NCBI GenBank assembly: GCA_004195335.1
Contig: SDWK01000760.1
Coordinates: 1 to 7,037 of the forward strand
Origin: Shewanella sp.
GTDB lineage: Bacteria > Pseudomonadota > Gammaproteobacteria > Enterobacterales > Shewanellaceae
DNA: 7,037 bases
Direction: 5' to 3'
Shown here piece by piece: positions 1 through 6,141 of the stretch. Made by a program: the position numbers and the translations under genes. A model generated the notes under the pieces. It saw nothing but the letters and a program-made list of their open reading frames with translations. It was not told the DNA's origin and did no database searches. The number at the start of each line of letters is the position of its first letter. Positions within the stretch are counted from its first letter, which is position 1.

Positions 1-31
1 AGCTGGTCATTGCTGCGAGCCTTAGGCGTAC

Positions 32-48
32 TCATACCATGGCGGTCA
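32..48 (+). repeat. 17-base direct repeat, copy 1
   Basis: TCATACCATGGCGGTCA here is identical to 426-442. The match stops abruptly on both sides, so this may be the conserved edge of a larger, diverged repeat. Function unknown. Confidence 0.6.
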
Positions 49-125
49 GATTACACTGCGTTGGTGGTGCTGAGACGATGCTTCGCTGAAGTAGCTGAGA
101 TGACATAAAGAGAGGGATCCATATC

Positions 126-250
126 TTCGAGGGTCAAGCTGCCGTTTACAAAGAAGGGAATGAACAGAGCTATATCTAAATGTAGGACCGGCTTTAGCCG
201 GGAATGACTCTCCTTTGCAAAAACCTTCGCGGCTAAAGCCAGCTCCTACA
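126..250. repeat. composite of three REP-like palindromes, copy 1
   Basis: Three REP-like units lie in minus, plus, minus order: a decayed minus unit at 126-150, a plus unit at 181-204 starting TGTAGGACCGGCTTTAGCC, and a minus unit at 226-250 ending AGCTCCTACA. The plus and last minus units are inverted copies of each other with one gap, so the transcript could fold into a long hairpin; each unit also contains its own small palindrome (GGCTTTAGCC). The GTAG head followed by a palindrome is the known layout of REP sequences mobilised by RAYT transposases in Pseudomonas and Stenotrophomonas; that link here is inference, as no RAYT gene is in view. The whole block matches 2888-3012 unit for unit. 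Confidence 0.85.
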
Positions 251-319
251 ACACCTCATTATGAACTCATTCTGTGTAAATAGCGGAATCCAGTTTCTGG
301 CTTTTTTCTCATTCATTAA

Positions 320-367
320 TGGACTCCGGCCTTCGCCGGGTCGATAAATGCTCCATGCGTTATCGAC
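320..367. repeat. double palindromic element (second repeat family)
   Basis: Two stems adjoin. The first pairs GAC-t-CCGGC (322-330) with GCCGG-GTC (335-342) around a CTTC loop, with one bulged base. The second pairs GTCGATAA (340-347) perfectly with TTATCGAC (360-367). The two share bases 340-342, so they are alternative or coaxially stacked structures. The segment GGACTCCGGCCTTCGCCGG resembles the short palindromic intergenic repeats common in gammaproteobacteria and is unrelated to the TGTAGGAG family. A stretch at 283-292 (GCGGAATCCA) looks like a partial inverted counterpart of its left edge. Confidence 0.6.
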
Positions 368-403
368 ATTCCCGCCATCTGACCCATAGGGAGTTGGGAA
401 ATG

Positions 404-430
404 TATGAAAAGCGTCTGGAACGCTTCATA
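404..430. repeat. imperfect inverted repeat
   Basis: TATGAAAAGCGT (404-415) pairs with ACGCTTCATA (421-430) apart from extra A residues, giving a stem of about ten base pairs with a five-base loop. Its right arm runs into the second copy of the 17-base direct repeat, so the two probably belong to one element. There is no T-run, so it is not a typical terminator. Confidence 0.5.
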
Positions 431-442
431 CCATGGCGGTCA
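426..442 (+). repeat. 17-base direct repeat, copy 2
   Basis: Identical to 32-48. It overlaps the right arm of the inverted repeat at 404-430 and lies 69 bases upstream of the DUF4197 start codon. Confidence 0.6.
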
Positions 443-511
443 AATGACAAATACTTGTTGCAACGGATGGACTATCTTTAACACTAAGGCGATTTTACTG
501 TTGGAGTTTCC

Positions 512-1270
512 ATGAAATGGTTGAACACGTTTTTTGTTCTGTTCTTTGTGATGGCGTCCATGTTCACGAGCCAGGCTTATGCCAGTGATGAGTGGTGGAA
601 AAATATTACCGATCAGCTCAAAACAAAAGAGGAAACTAAGGCTGACGATTTGAGTACTGTCAATTTAAGTACTAGCGAGATGGGAGATGCTTTTAAGCAG
701 GCGCTTAAGATTGGTTCAGAAAACGTGGTTAATCAATTAGGTGGTGTGGATGGCTTCAATGCTGACGCCGCCGTGCACATTCCATTGCCTAAGGAGTTAG
801 AGACGGTAAAGGCGATGCTAGATCAAGTGGGGTTGTCTGCCATGGTAGATGATCTCGAACTTAAGCTAAATCGCGCTGCAGAGGCTGCAACCCCTAAGGC
901 AAAAGCCCTGTTCGTACAATCAATCTCTGAAATGACCTTTGATGATGTTATGCAAATTTATGAAGGCCCTCAGGATTCTGCAACTCAATACTTTAAACAG
1001 AAGATGTCGCAATCACTCAGTGAAGAGATGGAGCCAATAGTAGAAGGTACGTTGGCCAGTGTCGGAGGCGTTCAGGCCTATGATGCGGTCATGGGCAAAT
1101 ATCAGAGTATGCCGTTTGTACCCGATGTGAAAGCGAATTTAACCAAACATGTTGTAGACAAAGGGATGGAGGGAATTTTTTATTACATTGCCAAAGAGGA
1201 AGCGGCGATCAGACAAGATCCCATGAAACAGACCACGGCATTATTGCAGAAAGTATTTGGCTCGAACTGA
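512..1270 (+). CDS. secreted DUF4197 family protein
   Basis: This 252-residue protein belongs to the DUF4197 family, whose biochemical role is not known. Residues 1-24 form a Sec signal peptide: a short basic start (MKW), a hydrophobic core (FFVLFFVMASMF) and a likely cleavage site after QAYA. There is no lipobox cysteine, so it should be a soluble periplasmic or exported protein. The family domain spans about 57-251 and shows the characteristic segments ALKIGSENVVNQLGGVDGF, IPLPKELETV, LNRAAEAATPKAKALF, a PFVPDVKANL segment, and the C-terminal AAIRQDP...TTALLQKVFG. Length is normal for the family. The ATG is supported by TTGGAG five bases upstream and by the signal peptide beginning there. 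It is a single-gene unit, convergent with the amidohydrolase downstream. Family assignment is firm; function is open. Confidence 0.9.
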   Translation: MKWLNTFFVLFFVMASMFTSQAYASDEWWKNITDQLKTKEETKADDLSTVNLSTSEMGDAFKQALKIGSENVVNQLGGVDGFNADAAVHIPLPKELETVKAMLDQVGLSAMVDDLELKLNRAAEAATPKAKALFVQSISEMTFDDVMQIYEGPQDSATQYFKQKMSQSLSEEMEPIVEGTLASVGGVQAYDAVMGKYQSMPFVPDVKANLTKHVVDKGMEGIFYYIAKEEAAIRQDPMKQTTALLQKVFGSN

Positions 1271-1301
1271 CCGCAAGGCTCATATCATCTTAATGAACAG
1301 G

Positions 1302-1331
1302 TTCATCCCGGATAAGGATCTCCGGGATGAA
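1302..1331. terminator. bidirectional terminator-like hairpin
   Basis: TTCATCCCGGA (1302-1312) and TCCGGGATGAA (1321-1331) form a perfect 11-base-pair stem with an eight-base loop. It lies between two converging genes, 32 bases after the DUF4197 stop and 18 bases after the amidohydrolase stop. Neither side carries a clear T-run, so it may act as a weak intrinsic terminator or as an RNA-end stabiliser for both transcripts. Confidence 0.65.
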
Positions 1332-1348
1332 GCCTGATGATTAGCAGG

Positions 1349-2695
1349 TTACTGCTTGTAGATCACACCATCTTTCATCACGAAGCTGACATTTTCCATC
1401 AAGCTAATGTTCTTTAGTGGATCGCCATCGACCGCGATGATATCTGCAAGAAACCCCTCCTTTATCTGACCCAGGTCCTCTTGCTTTAACAAGGCCGCGC
1501 TGTTGATGGTGGCGGCTTGCAGTGCCTGTTCAGGTGTCATTCCGAATTTCACCATACGAGAAAATTGTTTACCGTTATCGCCATGGGGATAGATTGCCGC
1601 ATCTGAGCCAAAGACCATCTTGGCACCCGCTTTTACGGCTTGCCTGAAACTTTCCCGTTGTGCCTTAGACACTAACTTCTCTTTGTTGATATTCTCTTGC
1701 GGTACCCCGTTCGCTTCACCGAAGGCGAGGGTGTATTCGGTGTTATAGATGTCACACGAAAGGTAAGTGCCTCTGTCGATAGCCATCTCAATCGCTTCTT
1801 TATCCATAAAGCTACAATGCTCTACACTGTCGATCCCGGCTTTTATCGATGCTTTTATCCCTTCGGTGCCATGTGCATGTGAGGCTATCACTAAACCGCG
1901 CATATGGGCTTCGTCGACGGCAGATTTTATCTCTTCATAACTGAGTTGCTGGACGCCCACTTTAGTGCCTTTTGAAAACACACCACCGGTGGCGCAGACT
2001 TTAATGGCATTGGCTCCATACTTGATATTTTCACGTACCTTGGCGCGAATCGCCCAGGGACCATCTGCGACCCCTTGTGCGATTGAATGCTTTTCAGGTG
2101 CGGAGAAGTTATCGTCGCAATGCCCGCCAGTGATGCTGATTGGATGACCCACAGCCCAAATACGCGGACCCGCTATTTCACCGGCATTAATTCCATCTCG
2201 TGTGGCGATAACCGCGTAACCAGAAGCGCCCAGATCGCGCACGGTGGTAAAGCCTGCCATCAGGGTTTTATTGGCATTTTTGACCGCTTTGACTGTCTGG
2301 CGGGGAATCGAATAGTTTTGTGAGGCTAAAAAGTTGTCTTCGGCGTCGCCGGACAGGTGAACATGCATGTCCATCACGCCTGGCAGCAGTGTCTTTCCTG
2401 TTAGGTTGATCACTCGATAGTCGTCAGTGTTTGAATACGTCGACTGTTTTGCCACTTTAACTATCTGATTATCTTTGACCAGTATGGCGATATCGTTAAT
2501 GGTTTTGCCATTAGCAACATCCACATAAGCGTCTGCGATGAGTAACGTATCTTGTGCCAAAACCGGTAGGCTAGTAGTTAAACTAATCGTTAAGCCAATC
2601 GTTAGGCTAAGTGCTGTTCCAAGCGATAATGTAGGCACTAATGTTTGTGACCGTTTTCCTGAGTCGAGTCGTGACGCTTGTTTTTGTTTGACCAT
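1349..2695 (-). CDS. secreted metal-dependent amidohydrolase (prolidase-like, COG1228)
   Basis: A 448-residue amidohydrolase-superfamily enzyme of the imidazolonepropionase/prolidase-like group, whose characterised members cleave dipeptides such as Xaa-Pro or Xaa-Arg/Lys with a binuclear metal centre. Substrate cannot be read from the sequence. Visible metal ligands are complete: H111 and H113 in MHVHLSG, the likely carboxylated K232 in IKVCATGG, H273 and H275 in SHAHGTEG, H293 in VEHCSF, and D365 in GSDAAIYPHGDN. SITGGHCDDN (187-196) is also typical of the group. Residues 1-47 are a long signal peptide with a basic start (K3, K5, R9, K14, R15), a hydrophobic core of repeated L-T-I/T-S/G units and cleavage probably after PVLA, so it acts in the periplasm or outside. 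AAGGAAG (2705-2711 on the opposite strand) precedes the ATG by nine bases. Single gene, divergent from the helicase. Confidence 0.9.
   Translation of the reverse strand: MVKQKQASRLDSGKRSQTLVPTLSLGTALSLTIGLTISLTTSLPVLAQDTLLIADAYVDVANGKTINDIAILVKDNQIVKVAKQSTYSNTDDYRVINLTGKTLLPGVMDMHVHLSGDAEDNFLASQNYSIPRQTVKAVKNANKTLMAGFTTVRDLGASGYAVIATRDGINAGEIAGPRIWAVGHPISITGGHCDDNFSAPEKHSIAQGVADGPWAIRAKVRENIKYGANAIKVCATGGVFSKGTKVGVQQLSYEEIKSAVDEAHMRGLVIASHAHGTEGIKASIKAGIDSVEHCSFMDKEAIEMAIDRGTYLSCDIYNTEYTLAFGEANGVPQENINKEKLVSKAQRESFRQAVKAGAKMVFGSDAAIYPHGDNGKQFSRMVKFGMTPEQALQAATINSAALLKQEDLGQIKEGFLADIIAVDGDPLKNISLMENVSFVMKDGVIYKQ
2577..2612. repeat. three 12-base tandem repeats in signal-peptide code
   Basis: Three consecutive 12-base units (GTTAAACTAATC, GTTAAGCCAATC, GTTAGGCTAAGT on the + strand) sit inside the amidohydrolase gene and encode the LSLTIGLTISLTTSL core of its signal peptide, four residues per unit. 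The unit length keeps the frame, so gain or loss of a copy would change only the length of the hydrophobic core. Confidence 0.65.
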
Positions 2696-3160
2696 CTGAC
2701 GTGGCTTCCTTGTAGTAATGATTAAGAGACTATTTCTAGATAGTTTATTTTTAGAGTCGATCTATTTTTTGTGAGTGCAATTTTAGTTATTCAATCATCA
2801 TACGCTAACAGGTTACATTTGTGTTAATAGCTGAGGTAAGTACTTGTCACAATAGGGGAGCAATAATGGATTCGGCATTCAGTTTGATTCGCGGCTAAAG
2901 CACGCTCCTACAGAGATGGGTACGAAAATTGGTATATCTAAATGTAGGACCGGCTTTAGCCGGGAATGGATATCCATTGAAAATGTCTTCGCGGCTGAAG
3001 CACGCTCTTACATATATAGCTGGATTATTACGCTGTCAGTTTCTCTTTTCATGACTCAGGTTCAGGTATCTTGTAAACTGAATTTTTATCACTTTCATAT
3101 ACTTCTTAGCCTCGGCGTTATGCCCGTTTCTCATTTTGAGGCTTAGCTTTAGGATCCATC
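2696..3160. other. divergent intergenic region with REP composite
   Basis: These 465 bases lie between the divergent amidohydrolase and helicase genes and should hold both promoters. The left part (2700-2830) is A+T-rich and contains small palindromes (for example ACTAT at 2729-2733 pairing with ATAGT at 2740-2744), but no promoter stands out. The middle holds the second three-REP composite (2888-3012). The right part has a TATACT hexamer at 3098-3103 and TTGTAA at 3071-3076; their 21-base spacing is too wide for a standard sigma-70 promoter. No gene is supported here. Confidence 0.7.
2888..3012. repeat. composite of three REP-like palindromes, copy 2
   Basis: REP-like units lie at 2888-2912 (minus), 2943-2966 (plus) and 2988-3012 (minus), the same order, spacing and total length (125 bases) as 126-250. 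The plus unit and its left flank (2933-2968) are identical over 36 bases to 171-206. The first minus unit is well preserved here (TTCGCGGCTAAAGCACGCTC) whereas its counterpart at 126-150 is decayed, so this copy shows the intact design. It lies between two gene starts, where a folded transcript could affect the helicase leader. Confidence 0.85.
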
Positions 3161-6139
3161 TTGTCTCGACTCATCCCTACTGACACGCTTACTTCGGCAT
3201 CCCGACTGTCTGACGCTTCTGCGACGACACTATCTATTTGCACTGCACTATCTTTTGACACTGCACCATCCGATACATCATCTGGTACTAGCTCTGATAC
3301 AGCATCAGGTATGTCATCGGTGGGAGCGCCTTTATCCTCTTTAGTCGAAGTAGGGCCTTCGAGTGAAGAGCCCAGGGTAAAGGTGATCCCTTATAGCTGG
3401 TTCGGCCGAATGTTTAATAAGTCTGAGTTTGCGGTAAGGTTCGATGCCACAGGGCTTACTCTCACATCATTGAATATGAATCGCTTTTTTGCTATTGCAT
3501 CTGGCAACGCCAATGAAAATGGTAATAATAGCGAAGACAATGAGGCTGAACGTCATTTCACCTGGCTGCAGTTGGATAAACCCGCGGTGTTTAATTGGAG
3601 TTTCTTTGGCTACATGATGAACTTCAAGATCGGTGGACAAGTCTACAGTACTCCATTTTTGTCCTATGGCTCCAAGTCTCAATTTAGCGGTGATATAAAC
3701 CTGTACTGGGCTACTGCTAATCAACAAGGCTTATGTGAGCTGGTGGCCAGAGTCGATAATGCCGTGACTCGTGAGTATTTGCGTCAATCACGGCTTAAGA
3801 TGATCACAGCCCGAGTGGCGCGAGAGTATGCACGCTGGTTTCCCTGGGCTCAGAATACCTCTGTTAATCTTAAACTTTCCGCAGAGATCCAAACTGCTTT
3901 AATCAAGTTACAGCAGTTTAAGGACTGGACCGCGGCAGATATTGTTCAGCTTCGTGAGCAGTACGTGCAGCAGCAGTTACTTGTCCATAAGGTGTATTTC
4001 GATAATGTTGAGTCGAATCCATTAACAGAGAAACAGCGCCGGGCATGTGTGATCGATGATAATAACAATCTCTTGCTGGCGGGTGCCGGGACCGGAAAAA
4101 CCAGTGTTATGGTTGGCCGGGCAGGTTACTTGATTTCAAGCGGTCAGGCCATTGCGAGTGAGATTTTACTGCTGGCTTATGGCAAGGTTGCCGCTAAAGA
4201 GATGGAAGCCCGTATTAAGCTCAAATTAGGTCCGCTGTTAACGTCTGATGAGTCAAGCCAACAGCAAAAGAGCGGCGTGATTAACGATATCAGGGTAAGC
4301 ACCTTTCATAGTTTAGGCATGCGGATCATTTCTGAGGTAGAAGGGGCTACGCCAAAATTGTCGGCTTGGGTCAATGATGAGAAAAGCAAAGAGATGTGGC
4401 TTAATGACACGCTTGAATCACTGCTTAAAGAGTCCCGTTACCGTAAGCGACTGCTGGCATTTTTCAATGAGCATTTTCAGGTAGAGATGAGTCCCTTTGC
4501 TTTTGAGAGTGAAAAAGATTATCTGGATTATTTCAATGCTAACGATATTCGAACCTTCAAGGGCGATAGGGTAAAAAGTTTCGCTGAATTACAGATAGCG
4601 AATTGGCTCTTTAAGCAAGGCCTAGAGTATCAGTATAATGCCCGCTATCAGCATAGCGTTAGCGATAAACGGGCTCGCCAATATAAGAGCAATTTCTATC
4701 TGCCTCAATATGATCTTTATATCGATTACTTCAATATCGATGAAACAGGAACAACACCTGTGTTTATCGATAATGTCTCCTATCATGCAGAGATAGGGTG
4801 TAGGCATAAGCTTTATCGGCAAAATAACACTAAATATGTCGACCTGTATCACCATCAGCATAATCAGGGATTGTTGCTTAAGGGACTTGCCAAAGGGTTG
4901 GTCAAATATAAGGTAAAACGCGCTCCTATCGATGATGAGGCGCTATTAGCCCAGTTGCGTAAGTTGGGCTTCCTCACCAAGCTGGTCACGTTATTCAGTC
5001 AGGTATTGGCTCTGTATAGAGGCGCTTGCCTGAATGATACGTCTTTAGCTGAGCTCTTATCTGATTCGACAGATCAGAAACAAACTGAAGCCGTATTTAA
5101 GTTAATAAAGCCCATATTAAAATCCTATCGAACACATTTATCTACCCGTGGAGAGATAGATTTTGAAGACATGATAGCTAAAGCTATTCAGTATATTGAA
5201 CTGGGCCAATTCACCTCGCCCTGGTGCTTTATTATGGTAGATGAATTTCAGGATATCTCAGAGCCCAGAGCTCGTTTGGTTAAGGCGCTACGAGATTCAA
5301 CTCATCGTATTTCAAAAGATAAATCGACAGAAGATGCCAATTTGGCGACGCAATCTACAGTCCTATCTGCAGTCAAGAAAACGGTACCGTCAGGGCGTCA
5401 GGCCTCACTGTTTTGTGTCGGCGATGATTGGCAGGCTATCTATCGTTTCAGCGGCGCGGACGTTAAGTTAATCACTGATTTTGAAAATTATTTTGGACAC
5501 GCCACTCAGAGTCACTTAGATCTGACATTTCGATTTAACTCACGTATTGGTGATGTAGCGACTCGGTTTGTCACTCAAAATCCAATGCAAATTAGCAAAA
5601 CAATCCATTCGGTCACCAAAGGTCGCAAGTCAGCGGTGTCGATTGTTAAGGGACCTGCCGCGAACAAACTGCTTGATGGTTCGACTCAGGGCACTATCAA
5701 CCCAAAGCTCACTACGCTTAGCGAGACAGTAGATGCGATTGCTCAGATAGTGGGTAAGGACAAACGCAAACCGGAAGTTAAGCCACGGGTTTACCTGCTT
5801 GCCAGATATTGGTTTCTTTTACCCGACCAGCATGAATTAACGCGACTAAAGCAAACTAATCCAAGTATAGATATAGAGTGTCACTCTTTTCACGCTGCGA
5901 AGGGGAAGGAAGCTGACTATGTGATTATTATGGGGCTGACTACCGGAGTGCACGGTTTTCCCTCACTTAAGGCAACGCCCCCGGTACTAGACGCCTTGCT
6001 TCCAGAGGAAGAGGACTTTAATTTTGCCGAGGAGCGCCGTCTGTTTTATGTCGCACTGACCCGGGCAAAGCATAAGGTTTACCTGTTGGCCGATATGAAA
6101 GATGTCAGTCCGTTTGTGCATGAGATCGCCCAATATTAA
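3161..6139 (+). CDS. helD: DNA helicase IV (HelD-type, UvrD/Rep superfamily 1) with nuclease-like insert
   Basis: A superfamily 1A ATP-dependent DNA helicase expected to unwind DNA 3' to 5' in repair and recombination. Motifs run in order: Walker A AGAGTGKT (307-314), LLLAYGKVAAKEM (336-348), STFHSLG (380-386), Walker B VDEFQD (693-698), GDDWQAIYRFSGAD (754-767), TFRFNSRIG (789-797), HAAKGKEADYVII (911-923) and EERRLFYVALTRAKHKV (957-973). GDDWQAIYRFSGA, FRFNSRIG and the N-terminal region from about 78 match E. coli HelD as I remember it. At 992 residues it is far longer than the 684 of E. coli HelD. The excess is a Ser/Thr-rich N-terminus (1-70), a PD-(D/E)XK-like insert (about 470-566) and a short insert between Walker B and motif III (about 714-748). 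The start shown is TTG after AGGA (3151-3154); ATG 3311 or GTG 3383 are plausible alternatives. All helicase motifs look active. It stands alone, divergent from the amidohydrolase. Confidence 0.88.
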   Translation: MSRLIPTDTLTSASRLSDASATTLSICTALSFDTAPSDTSSGTSSDTASGMSSVGAPLSSLVEVGPSSEEPRVKVIPYSWFGRMFNKSEFAVRFDATGLTLTSLNMNRFFAIASGNANENGNNSEDNEAERHFTWLQLDKPAVFNWSFFGYMMNFKIGGQVYSTPFLSYGSKSQFSGDINLYWATANQQGLCELVARVDNAVTREYLRQSRLKMITARVAREYARWFPWAQNTSVNLKLSAEIQTALIKLQQFKDWTAADIVQLREQYVQQQLLVHKVYFDNVESNPLTEKQRRACVIDDNNNLLLAGAGTGKTSVMVGRAGYLISSGQAIASEILLLAYGKVAAKEMEARIKLKLGPLLTSDESSQQQKSGVINDIRVSTFHSLGMRIISEVEGATPKLSAWVNDEKSKEMWLNDTLESLLKESRYRKRLLAFFNEHFQVEMSPFAFESEKDYLDYFNANDIRTFKGDRVKSFAELQIANWLFKQGLEYQYNARYQHSVSDKRARQYKSNFYLPQYDLYIDYFNIDETGTTPVFIDNVSYHAEIGCRHKLYRQNNTKYVDLYHHQHNQGLLLKGLAKGLVKYKVKRAPIDDEALLAQLRKLGFLTKLVTLFSQVLALYRGACLNDTSLAELLSDSTDQKQTEAVFKLIKPILKSYRTHLSTRGEIDFEDMIAKAIQYIELGQFTSPWCFIMVDEFQDISEPRARLVKALRDSTHRISKDKSTEDANLATQSTVLSAVKKTVPSGRQASLFCVGDDWQAIYRFSGADVKLITDFENYFGHATQSHLDLTFRFNSRIGDVATRFVTQNPMQISKTIHSVTKGRKSAVSIVKGPAANKLLDGSTQGTINPKLTTLSETVDAIAQIVGKDKRKPEVKPRVYLLARYWFLLPDQHELTRLKQTNPSIDIECHSFHAAKGKEADYVIIMGLTTGVHGFPSLKATPPVLDALLPEEEDFNFAEERRLFYVALTRAKHKVYLLADMKDVSPFVHEIAQY
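3269..3316 (+). repeat. 24-base tandem duplication in helicase N-terminus
   Basis: Two consecutive 24-base units (3269-3292 and 3293-3316) encode SDTSSGTS and SDTASGMS. Within their first 19 bases they match at about 16 positions. They build the low-complexity Ser/Thr/Asp/Gly segment at the front of the helicase reading frame, which has no counterpart in E. coli HelD, and the second unit contains the alternative ATG start at 3311. Confidence 0.55.
3374..3385 (+). promoter_or_regulatory. candidate ribosome site and GTG start for the helicase
   Basis: AGGG at 3374-3377 stands five bases before an in-frame GTG (3383-3385). Starting here would give a protein beginning at residue 75 (VIPYSWFGRMF), just before similarity to the N-terminal domain of HelD begins, and would remove the whole Ser/Thr-rich extension. 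TTG 3161 (AGGA six bases upstream) and ATG 3311 compete. The sequence alone does not decide. Confidence 0.35.
4568..4858 (+). other. degenerate PD-(D/E)XK nuclease-like insert inside helicase
   Basis: Residues about 470-566 of the helicase. AELQIANWLFKQGLEYQYN (475-493) matches the helix-plus-turn that carries the first acidic residue (E476) in nuclease-like inserts of long UvrD/HelD proteins. SNFYLPQYDLYIDYFNI (510-526) matches the segment that in intact versions, from memory, reads PDF...IE: here the Asp is N511 and the Glu is D522. The helix around 544-552 (EIGCRHKLY), where intact versions carry a W-K-R run, has Arg (R548) in the Lys position. The fold seems retained but catalysis is doubtful. 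E. coli HelD lacks this segment. Confidence 0.6.
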
Positions 6140-6141
6140 AG

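Larger units (their letters stand above)
1..511. other. gene-free repeat mosaic upstream of DUF4197 gene
   Basis: No convincing gene is visible in these 511 bases; the open stretches at 1-108 and 99-179 lack starts and overlap repeats. The region holds a composite of three REP-like palindromes (126-250), a second palindromic family (320-367), an imperfect inverted repeat around 404-430, and two copies of a 17-base sequence (32-48 and 426-442). The last 60 bases before the DUF4197 start are A+T-richer and should contain its promoter, but I see no convincing -35/-10 pair. The ribosome site TTGGAG lies at 501-506, five bases before the ATG. Confidence 0.75.

Noticed and set aside
1..108. Open frame of 35 codons from the left edge, possibly the end of an upstream gene
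   Set aside because: No recognisable protein features, and it includes the 17-base repeat found again at 426-442 in noncoding sequence. It remains possible but is not supported.
99..179. Open frame that reads like the C-terminal tail of a protein (HIFEGQAAVYKEG) ending in TAA just before a REP unit
   Set aside because: No start codon, a stop directly upstream, and bases 126-179 align unit for unit with the repeat composite at 2888-2941, so the sequence is explained as decayed repeat.
126..3012. CRISPR array
   Set aside because: Repeats are few, inverted, palindromic and separated by related linkers rather than unique spacers of even size, and no cas gene is present.
3071..3103. Promoter for the helicase from TTGTAA (3071) and TATACT (3098)
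   Set aside because: The spacing of 21 bases is outside the normal 16-18 range, so it is mentioned only in the intergenic entry.
2916..3146. 76-codon open frame starting with ATG upstream of the helicase
   Set aside because: Its first third is made of REP palindromes and the rest has no protein-like pattern or ribosome site; it is an accidental open frame.
4622..4861. 79-codon hydrophobic open frame on the minus strand inside the helicase gene
   Set aside because: It is the antisense shadow of the conserved helicase frame and has no independent support.
3161..6139. AddA/RecB-like helicase-nuclease or a defence helicase
   Set aside because: The nuclease-like part is internal, not C-terminal, and looks catalytically degenerate; motifs match HelD closely, and no partner subunit or defence gene is adjacent.
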